In this document: piece by piece, positions 29,714-35,853 of the stretch | Layout of the letters: each line of letters opens with the position of its first letter | Numbering within the stretch: the stretch's first letter is position 1 | DNA from: a virus | Virus record (IMG/VR): IMGVR_UViG_3300010391_000005 | Coordinates: 1 to 35,853 of that record | DNA length: 35,853 nucleotides | Reading direction: 5' to 3' (one strand) | Program-made: the position numbers and the translations under genes | Notes under the pieces: generated by a model | What the model was told of the DNA's origin: nothing | Seen by the model: the letters and a program-made list of their open reading frames with translations, nothing else | Databases searched by the model: none

Positions 29714-30751
29714 ATGAAAAAAGTTGCTATATATTCTGATCTCCACCTTTATAATCATCATAAACTTTTAGTCAATTCCGAGACGGCTCTTAATTTTCTG
29801 ACTCACCTTAAAGATTATTGTCTATCTAACAACATCGATACAATAGTAAATGCGGGAGACTTCTTTCACACTAAGGCAAGGGCATATGCTCCTCACGTAA
29901 TACAAGCGTGGTTGAGAATAAAAGACATATACAAAAATAAGATCAAACAATACAGTCTTATCGGCAACCACGATATGGCTAACCCGAATAATACGATGAA
30001 TTCAATCATGTTCACTTTCAGTGATTATTCTAAAATAATACCTGATTATTATTTTATCGATTTTGAAAAAACGAGAATCCATTTTTTGAGTTATACTAAA
30101 AACATGTTTGAAAATTTCATTTTAGCTGAAGAGAAGAAAAATGTTCTCATAGCTCATGTTGACATAATCGGATTCATCATGCCTAACGGCTTTAGATCAA
30201 CTACTGGTTTTAATCTCGAAGACTTCAAAGATTTCGATTTAGTAATCTCTGGCCATTACCATAAACATCAACTCAAAGACAATGTTGTATATGTGGGAAG
30301 TCCATATCAAACTAGCTTTGCTGAAAGAAATCAAGAGCATGGTTTTGTTTTGTTAGACGTAGATGATATAACATGGGAATTTGTAGAATATAAAGATTCT
30401 CCACAGTATAAAATAGTCACAATTAAAAAACTAGCAGATATAGCAACTTTTGATTCTCAGGGTAATTTCATAAAAGTCAAATTGATAAATGATAAAATCA
30501 ATAAAAACAAATTAAGAGATTTACTTTTTGAGTCTGGTGCTATCAGCGTAGATATAATTCCCCCTGAAGATGTTAAAGAAATAGAGAAATATTACGACAA
30601 AGATTTAGGAAGCAATCCCATAGATGTTGCTATAGCCTATCTAAATAATTTCTCTAGTTTACCTTTTGAAAAAGAATATCTTCTAAAATACTTCGACAAA
30701 ATAGAAGAATTCGCTAATAAGATGACGGAGTTCGAGCTGAATGAAATTTAA
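29714..30751 (+). CDS. 47: Recombination endonuclease subunit gp47 (SbcD/Mre11 family)
   Basis: 345 residues, close to T4 gp47 (339). All metallophosphoesterase motifs are visible: SDLHL (D9, H11), NAGDFFH (G48, D49), IGNHD (N85, H86), a lone catalytic His in LIAHVD (H148), and SGHYHKH (H181, H183). gp47 with gp46 resects double-strand ends to load UvsX, feeding T4-type recombination-dependent replication. The gp46 gene starts 11 bases before this gene's end, as in T4 where the two are adjacent. There is no strong Shine-Dalgarno before the ATG. Confidence 0.95.
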   Translation: MKKVAIYSDLHLYNHHKLLVNSETALNFLTHLKDYCLSNNIDTIVNAGDFFHTKARAYAPHVIQAWLRIKDIYKNKIKQYSLIGNHDMANPNNTMNSIMFTFSDYSKIIPDYYFIDFEKTRIHFLSYTKNMFENFILAEEKKNVLIAHVDIIGFIMPNGFRSTTGFNLEDFKDFDLVISGHYHKHQLKDNVVYVGSPYQTSFAERNQEHGFVLLDVDDITWEFVEYKDSPQYKIVTIKKLADIATFDSQGNFIKVKLINDKINKNKLRDLLFESGAISVDIIPPEDVKEIEKYYDKDLGSNPIDVAIAYLNNFSSLPFEKEYLLKYFDKIEEFANKMTEFELNEI

Positions 30752-31181
30752 CTACGTGAAATTTAAAAACTTCATGAGCTACGGAGATGAAGTTTATACT
30801 ATTTCTCTTTCTGAGCCTGGCATCACTCTAATAACTGGTAACAATAGAAGAGATGGTGGGAGTAATGGTAGCGGGAAATGCGTTTATCGCGGGACTAAAG
30901 TCATCACTAAAGAACTTGGTGAAATTGAAATACAAGAATTAGTTCCCGACACTAAACCGGGATATTTATACTATCCGGATAGCGACTTACACGTTTTATC
31001 CGTCGACGATACTTGGCAAGAAGTTAAATTCTTTTGGGTAACTGACCAAGAAGAACTATATGAATTAGAAACTTTAGATGGACATAAAATTGTTGCATCT
31101 GGAGACCATAGAGTTTTTACTAGAAGAGGGTGGGTAAAGATAAAAGAACTCGAAGAAACTGATGAGGTTCTAACAAGATAA
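30741..31181 (+). CDS. 46: gp46 N-terminal half fused to split-intein N-fragment
   Basis: 146 residues. The first 46 are the start of gp46/SbcC/Rad50 (FKNFMSYGDEVYTISL, then SNGSGK, the Walker A glycines and lysine). From Cys47 the sequence is an intein N-fragment of 100 residues: CVYRGTKVITKELGEIEIQE (block A), then ELYELETLDGHKIVASGDHR with FTRRGWVKIKELEETD (block B), ending at a stop. The missing Ser/Thr of the Walker motif lies at the start of the C-terminal half at 32184. The gene is therefore useless alone and must be rejoined by trans-splicing. Its start overlaps gp47 by 11 bases. Confidence 0.93.
   Translation: MKFNYVKFKNFMSYGDEVYTISLSEPGITLITGNNRRDGGSNGSGKCVYRGTKVITKELGEIEIQELVPDTKPGYLYYPDSDLHVLSVDDTWQEVKFFWVTDQEELYELETLDGHKIVASGDHRVFTRRGWVKIKELEETDEVLTR
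30879..31181 (+). other. Split intein, N-terminal fragment (gp46)
   Basis: 100 residues from Cys1 to the stop. Block A, B and the Thr/His-type B motif (SGDHRVF) are present. It pairs with the 37-residue fragment at 32073-32183. Confidence 0.92.
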
Positions 31182-31215
31182 CTACACTAATGGAGTATCA
31201 TAGTAGGAGTCATCT

Positions 31216-32088
31216 ATGAAAGAGAACAACTTAGATGAATGTTATAAAAATCCCGGCGTCTTGAATAAAATATTGAGACGTTGGAGTATAAATAAAAGTG
31301 ACATCGTTTTTAGAGATGATGAATATATCGGATGGTGGGATACAAAAAATGAAAGATTGATAAGTCCAAGAAGATCTAAAGTGAGAGTAATTTGTAGCTT
31401 GTGTGGGCGAGCGAATATAATTCCGTATCGTGTCTGGAAATTAAAAAAAGAACAGAATAAAAATATATGTTCAAATTGTTCGAGATCGTCTACACTTAGC
31501 AATTTAAATAAAACAGTTATAAAAGAAAAAAATTTAAACTTCTGGTCTTCAGAGGAAGGCAAAAGTTTAAGAGAAAAATTTCGGGAAGCTAGAATTCTAT
31601 ATAACAAAAATGAATTGAAAAATATAAATCTTAAAAAGAGTTACAAAGAAAAAGAAATTATCTGTAATAAGAAGCGTATTACGTGGTTTTCTAGGCCAAT
31701 AGAGGATAGAAATAAAATAACCGAGAAGAGATTGAATGGGTCATTTAAAGGTATAGAAGAAAAATCTGGACTAAGATATGATAGTTCTTATGAAAAATTT
31801 TTTATAGAAAGGTGCATTGAGGCAGGACTAAATATTTCTAGAGGTCCTAAAATACTATATTATGATTCTGAGGAGAAAGTCTTACGCACTTATTTTTGTG
31901 ATTTTATAGTTGCTAATTATTTAATAGAAATAAAATCTAGATGGACTATTAAAACTTTGGCCCAAGCAAAAATAGATGCTGCAAAATCCTATGCTAAAGA
32001 ATTTGGCCATAAAGGTTTTATGGTAGTGATTATAAGAAAGCAAATGCTCCAAGAGGGGTTATTGGATTTAAAATGTTTTCAAAAATAA
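31216..32088 (+). CDS. Homing-type endonuclease inserted between the halves of gp46
   Basis: 290 residues with its own AGGAG. CSLC (60-63) and CSNC (85-88) form a zinc knuckle after a basic N-terminus. The C-terminal nuclease includes LRYDSSYEKFFIERCIEAG (E193), YFCDFIVANYLIEIKSRW (D229, E238, K240) and GFMVVIIRKQ, a PD-(D/E)XK/Vsr-type fold. It lies precisely between the split-intein fragments, the arrangement described for fractured genes by Dassa and colleagues (2009), where a Vsr-like (EDxHD) nuclease separates the intein halves. Its 3' end overlaps the C-fragment gene by 16 bases. It probably cuts intein-less gp46 alleles at the P-loop. Confidence 0.85.
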   Translation: MKENNLDECYKNPGVLNKILRRWSINKSDIVFRDDEYIGWWDTKNERLISPRRSKVRVICSLCGRANIIPYRVWKLKKEQNKNICSNCSRSSTLSNLNKTVIKEKNLNFWSSEEGKSLREKFREARILYNKNELKNINLKKSYKEKEIICNKKRITWFSRPIEDRNKITEKRLNGSFKGIEEKSGLRYDSSYEKFFIERCIEAGLNISRGPKILYYDSEEKVLRTYFCDFIVANYLIEIKSRWTIKTLAQAKIDAAKSYAKEFGHKGFMVVIIRKQMLQEGLLDLKCFQK

Positions 32089-32183
32089 AAAAAATAACTA
32101 AACTTTATAAAAAAGACTTTTGTTATGACATACAAATTGAAGATACTAGTAGTTACTTTAGTAACGGTATTCTGAGCCACAAC
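32073..32183 (+). other. Split intein, C-terminal fragment (gp46)
   Basis: 37 residues containing blocks F and G, ending S-H-N with Ser+1. It is of normal length for a C-intein of a naturally split intein. Confidence 0.92.
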
Positions 32184-33872
32184 TCTACAGCAATTGTAGA
32201 GTCTGTAGTTTATAGCCTCTTTGGTCAAACTACTAAAAAAGCTAAAGCTGAGCAAGTTGTTAATAATCGAAAGAAAAAGAATTGTTTTGTAGAAATTTCT
32301 TTTGACATTAACCGAGACAACTACGTAGTGAAAAGATATCGATTACACGATGAATTTGGCAATAAGATATTTTTACTTAAAAATAACGTAGATATATCTT
32401 CTGAAAAAATGAAAGACACTCAGTCTCTCATTGAGTCTATTATCAAAATTAGTTTTAAATCTTTTATTCTATCTATTGTTCTATCACAAGAGAAGATGGT
32501 TGGCTTTGCAGAAAATGATCCGATTGAGAGAAGAAAAATAATCGAAAGTCTTCTCATGTATGAATTTATTTCTAAGTATAGTAAAGTTGTCAGAGAAACG
32601 CTTCGAATAATAAATCCAGAAATAGAAAATCAACAAAATAGTTATAGAGACAAAAAAGACACTACCACAACTCTAACTAGTAATCTATTGAAGTACGTAG
32701 AAAAGTGGGAAACCGAAGAAGCAAATAAGAAAAATCGTATAGAGTCTTTGAAGAGAGAATTAGAAGAACGGAAGAAGATCAACCCTAATGAAGAACTATC
32801 AAAACGCGAAGAGTTAAGAAAAAAACTTAAAGAAAAAGAAACTCTAGTAAAAATCAAAGAACAATACGAAAGTAGCTTCTTTGATTCTTCTAGTGATATA
32901 CAAAAATTGAAAAGAAAAGTTGCAGAAAAAGAAAAAGAAATAGAAGAAATCAACAAGAAGCCCAAGAATTGCCCTGTTTGTGATAACCCTAAAATAAAAG
33001 AAGAAGTCTTTCAAGATTATCTCCAAAAGAAGATAACTGAAAGAGATGAAGCTAAAAATAGCTTAGTGACTCAAGAAGAAAACTCGAAAAATTTGAAACT
33101 AAAAATTGACCAACATAGAGAGGAGATAAATTCTAAGACTAATGAAATAGTCGCTCTCAAAGAATCAATTCTTTCGAAATTCAGCGATGAAGAGATTCAA
33201 CATTTAAGAGAAAAAATAACTAGCATAGAATCTGAAATCAATGTTTTATCTTCGCAAATCGTACAACAAATTGAAGAAGACGAGTATATCAAAAATACTC
33301 AAGTTAAGATTGCAGAAATAGAAGAACAGGCTAGAAACTTAAAGAAGAAAATAAAAAAACTCGAAGGAGAAAGAGGTGGTTTTGATTGGTGGAGAGAAGC
33401 TTTAGGAAATTCACCCAGCTCTATGAAGTCTTTTTGTGTAAATCATATATTGCCGTCACTAGACAAATATATAAATTATTATCTGAGCTTTTTCGGTTAT
33501 GATGACATTAACTATAATTTAGATAACGAGCTAGAAGAAACAATAATTAAAGATGGAGAGGAGATAACTTTTGGTCTCTTAAGCGGAGGAGAAAAAAGGT
33601 CAGTTGAAATAAGTTTAGTTTTCGCTCTCTATGAAATAGTTAGGTTAAAAATGCCCGATAATATAAATATTATTGTCTTAGATGAAATATTGTCAAACTA
33701 TTTAGACGAAGTTAGGACAGCAGGAACTTTAGATCTATTGAGTGAACTTGAAAATAGAGGATTAAGTATTTTTGTGATTGACCATAGAAATCTCATCAAA
33801 GAAAATTTAGATTGCAAAGTTATTAATGTGGTAAAAGAGAAAGACGCTACTTCTAGCTTAGAATTAAGCTGA
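32073..33872 (+). CDS. 46: Split-intein C-fragment fused to gp46 C-terminal part
   Basis: 599 residues. The first 37 are an intein C-fragment (KKDFCYDIQIEDTSSYFSNG, ending ILSHN with penultimate His and Asn), followed by Ser+1 and STAIVESVVYSLFGQT, the rest of the Walker A strand-helix. The remainder is gp46/SbcC: long coiled coils, the Rad50-type zinc hook NCPVCDNP (about 32968), the ABC signature LLSGGEKRS (about 33575) and Walker B IIVLDEILSN (about 33670) with a D-loop and IDHRN. The spliced product is 46 plus 562, about 608 residues (T4 gp46 is 560). ATP hydrolysis drives the gp46/47 resection complex. The ATG overlaps the endonuclease stop. Confidence 0.94.
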   Translation: MFSKIKKITKLYKKDFCYDIQIEDTSSYFSNGILSHNSTAIVESVVYSLFGQTTKKAKAEQVVNNRKKKNCFVEISFDINRDNYVVKRYRLHDEFGNKIFLLKNNVDISSEKMKDTQSLIESIIKISFKSFILSIVLSQEKMVGFAENDPIERRKIIESLLMYEFISKYSKVVRETLRIINPEIENQQNSYRDKKDTTTTLTSNLLKYVEKWETEEANKKNRIESLKRELEERKKINPNEELSKREELRKKLKEKETLVKIKEQYESSFFDSSSDIQKLKRKVAEKEKEIEEINKKPKNCPVCDNPKIKEEVFQDYLQKKITERDEAKNSLVTQEENSKNLKLKIDQHREEINSKTNEIVALKESILSKFSDEEIQHLREKITSIESEINVLSSQIVQQIEEDEYIKNTQVKIAEIEEQARNLKKKIKKLEGERGGFDWWREALGNSPSSMKSFCVNHILPSLDKYINYYLSFFGYDDINYNLDNELEETIIKDGEEITFGLLSGGEKRSVEISLVFALYEIVRLKMPDNINIIVLDEILSNYLDEVRTAGTLDLLSELENRGLSIFVIDHRNLIKENLDCKVINVVKEKDATSSLELS

Positions 33873-33892
33873 GGAGTCAAAGATAATTTCAA

Positions 33893-34375
33893 ATGGAAAA
33901 GACCGTTCTTACTAAAACGTTCATAGTCAGTAGCAACTTAATGGAAGTTGTCAAACAGTTACTTACCAATGGGTGGCGTAAATCTGAGCCTCACGTTTTC
34001 TATAAAGACAGAAACAACTATAATCTAAAAATAAACGGCAAGAATCATCCCATGTGGATAGCCGAAATCACTCCTAAAACTAATGAGTTTGACGAGAATG
34101 ATTGGAAACTTCATCAAGATATGAAAAGTTTAGTGAATCTTGGCAAACCATCTTCTCAGTATAAAAAGCTTTATATAAATAATGATAAAACTAAGACAGA
34201 TTTAATGGTTCTCATTAAAGCTATGAAGCAGAACGGTTATAATCTTATATTCAATCAAGAATACATAGCTTTTAGGACTAAAACTAATGGAGTAAAGATA
34301 TTTAAAATTGCTGCTGCAATGGATCTAACCGAACAGCCAGATGGTTGGTATATCGGACAAAAGAAGATATTTTAA
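33893..34375 (+). CDS. Unknown protein downstream of gp46
   Basis: 160 residues, not recognised. It has an alpha/beta pattern, with SSNLMEVVKQLLTNGWRKSE at the N-terminus, a hydrophobic core of short strands (HPMWIAEITPKTNEF), and an aromatic C-terminal strand (QPDGWYIGQKKIF). Weak GGAGTC upstream. It is part of the recombination operon between gp46 and uvsX, so it may act in DNA metabolism; nothing more can be said. Confidence 0.62.
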   Translation: MEKTVLTKTFIVSSNLMEVVKQLLTNGWRKSEPHVFYKDRNNYNLKINGKNHPMWIAEITPKTNEFDENDWKLHQDMKSLVNLGKPSSQYKKLYINNDKTKTDLMVLIKAMKQNGYNLIFNQEYIAFRTKTNGVKIFKIAAAMDLTEQPDGWYIGQKKIF

Positions 34376-34384
34376 GGAGTGGTA

Positions 34385-34804
34385 ATGGAATTAAAAATAG
34401 GTGGAAGGATTATCCTTAAAGAAGATTATTTAAAAATAGTTTCAAAAGATCCAAAAGACTCTCGAGCTTTTTTAGTTATAGGAGTGATCGGACAAGCAGT
34501 CGCATTAAAAAATATTCGCACAACTAAAACATTCACTTTACCGATAGATGATGTAATTGAAAATCTTGATTTTGCTTCTATGTTATCTAAGCCTAAAACA
34601 TATATGAAAACAGGTTCTTCTTCAATTACAATTACTCCAGTTCCAATTGTTCCGAATCCTACGCCGCAACCTACACCGCAGCCGCAACCAACATTTACTC
34701 ATATCGCTCCCAAGCCCACTGGAGGAATTTCTGTAAAGCCAGTAATAGACATCGTGGGCAACGTGACTTCAGATGATAATCCTTTCGGGAATCTCTATGG
34801 CTAA
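34385..34804 (+). CDS. Unknown protein with Pro/Gln repeat linker
   Basis: 139 residues from ATG 34385 (AAGGAG upstream). An N-terminal beta-rich domain of about 75 residues (LKIGGRIILKEDYLKIVS, FLVIGVIGQAVALKN) is followed by a Pro/Thr/Gln repeat (TPQPTPQPQP) and a C-terminal DDNPFGNLYG tail. Tails of this kind can be single-strand-binding-protein-like or recruitment peptides (acidic or aromatic ends). The ORF overlaps the next start by eight bases. A role in the recombination operon is likely but unproven. Confidence 0.62.
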   Translation: MELKIGGRIILKEDYLKIVSKDPKDSRAFLVIGVIGQAVALKNIRTTKTFTLPIDDVIENLDFASMLSKPKTYMKTGSSSITITPVPIVPNPTPQPTPQPQPTFTHIAPKPTGGISVKPVIDIVGNVTSDDNPFGNLYG

Positions 34805-35132
34805 AAGAAAATGGAAAGCACCCGAGAAGCTTATTGAAACATTAAAAGAAGCAACTAAGACTTTTCAGAAAATAATTGGGACTCAAACTTCACAAGAAAA
34901 AGATTATATAGTTTTGTTGAGAAGTATAGTTGATAGCATAGAGAACAAAAAGAAGTTAGATATTTTAGCTTATGATTCATTAACACGAATGTATCCTCAA
35001 ATAAAGAACATTGTAGATCAACTCATAAAAGAATTGAGAATATTTTCTATCTATGATGATGAACCTCATACAGTAAACTTTGACTATTCTGCATATTTGA
35101 AACAAATTGAATTACTTGCTGAGATTAAATAA
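34797..35132 (+). CDS. Unknown small helical protein
   Basis: 111 residues from ATG 34797, which overlaps the previous stop. It is mostly helical, with a basic N-terminus (MAKRKWKAPEKLIETLKEA) and an acidic C-terminal strand (DDEPHTVNFDYSAY). It sits directly before uvsX and may form part of the recombination or replication operon. Not recognised. Confidence 0.6.
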   Translation: MAKRKWKAPEKLIETLKEATKTFQKIIGTQTSQEKDYIVLLRSIVDSIENKKKLDILAYDSLTRMYPQIKNIVDQLIKELRIFSIYDDEPHTVNFDYSAYLKQIELLAEIK

Positions 35133-35148
35133 TTCTTAGGAGTTAATA

Positions 35149-35853
35149 TGGACAGAGAGTTAACTGTGCTCGAAAAGAGCTTATTAGAAAATATCAATAA
35201 GAAAGATTTTGCGAAAGACAATCCTATGGTTCAACTTACAGAAGAAGCTGAGTATGGGAAGCCTCGTGGTTGGATTAGTACTGGAATATACGCTTTAAAC
35301 TGGGTCATCTCTGGAGATATAAATGGAGGTTATCCAGTCGGTCGTATTATAGAAATGGCCGGTGATCCAAGTACGGGAAAAACTCTTTTGTGTGAAATAG
35401 CGATGAAAGATCCAGAGATTGATCTCATTATTTATTTCGATACAGAAGCTGCTATGAACATCGAGTTTGTTAAATTCTTAGGAGTAGCTCCCGACAAAAT
35501 TCTTTACCAATCTATTGATACTGTAGAGCAACTGAAAATAGTTTGTGAAGAAGTTCTTAACACTATCATCGCTAATAAACAAGGTAACAAAAAAATTCTA
35601 ATGATTATAGACTCTATAGCTCTAGCTTCTACTACAAAAGAAATGGACCCCGAAGGCGGAGCCGACATGGGATACAAAGCTAGAGAGCTTAGAAGCTTCT
35701 TTAGAAAGTACGCTAGAAGAATAGAAAAATACAACATTGCTTTACTATGCACAAACCATTACACTATGAAGATTGGCGGATATGGTCCAGCTAAAGTAAC
35801 TACTGGCGGAACAGCTCTCCTTTATGCTGCTAGTGTAAGACTTGATCTCAAGA
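35149..35853 (+). CDS. uvsX: UvsX/RecA-family recombinase (3' end outside window)
   Basis: The first 235 residues of the recombinase, with TAGGAG before ATG 35149. It shows the RecA core: an N-terminal helix pair, GWISTGIYALNWVISGD, Walker A AGDPSTGKT (72-79), Walker B ILMIIDSIALAS (about 145-156), and a DNA-binding loop region near the cut end (TTGGTALLYAASVRLDL). UvsX forms the strand-exchange filament on DNA resected by gp46/47, consistent with its place downstream of those genes. The gene runs off the end of the window. Confidence 0.93.

Noticed and set aside
1-35853. tRNA genes and CRISPR arrays
   Set aside because: No cloverleaf with the TTCGA-type arm and no regularly spaced repeats were seen by eye; a tRNA search program would settle the former.

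Overview
The window is a 35.9 kb piece of an AT-rich myovirus genome of the T4 superfamily, only distantly related to T4 itself. The basis is a recognisable set of T4-type virion genes: portal (gp20), prohead protease (gp21), scaffold (gp22), major capsid (gp23), neck (gp13-like, possible gp14-like), tail-sheath stabiliser (gp15-like), sheath (gp18), tube (gp19) and a gp26-like hub/chaperone protein. They are followed by the gp47/gp46 recombination nuclease and a UvsX/RecA recombinase. The host cannot be told from the sequence.

Layout. (1) 1-9261, + strand: end of an unknown gene, portal gene carrying two contiguous inteins, two acidic probable core proteins, protease, scaffold and major capsid, closed by a strong terminator at 9290-9321. 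(2) 9262-17486, + strand: accessory region with a zinc-finger/Vsr-like nuclease fused to a DNA methyltransferase, a coiled-coil membrane protein, a second (beta-class) DNA methyltransferase, a GIY-YIG nuclease, a RecB-like nuclease, an Ig/FN3-like probable virion protein, a 35-residue Cys-rich protein and one gene whose base composition differs clearly from its neighbours. (3) 17475-19232, - strand: a zinc-ribbon protein and a tightly coupled three-gene operon (nuclease with two RHH-like segments, a 45-aa basic protein, and a Trp/Pro/Tyr-rich protein with a second in-frame start). (4) 19418-29698, + strand: neck and tail genes, interrupted by a free-standing homing endonuclease and an orphan NUMOD3 protein. 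The gp26-like gene has a downstream segment in the +1 frame that can be joined only by frameshifting. (5) 29714-35853, + strand: gp47, then gp46 broken in two by a split intein with a homing-type nuclease gene between the halves, three unknown proteins, and the start of uvsX.

The dominant theme is intein and homing-endonuclease invasion: two complete inteins with HNH-like regions in the portal gene, one split intein in the P-loop of gp46, several free-standing nucleases, and one nuclease joined to its own methyltransferase. The structural genes lie in a different order from T4: gp13/14/15, gp18 and gp19 follow gp23 instead of preceding gp20. All assignments are by motif reading and remembered family features; no database search was run.
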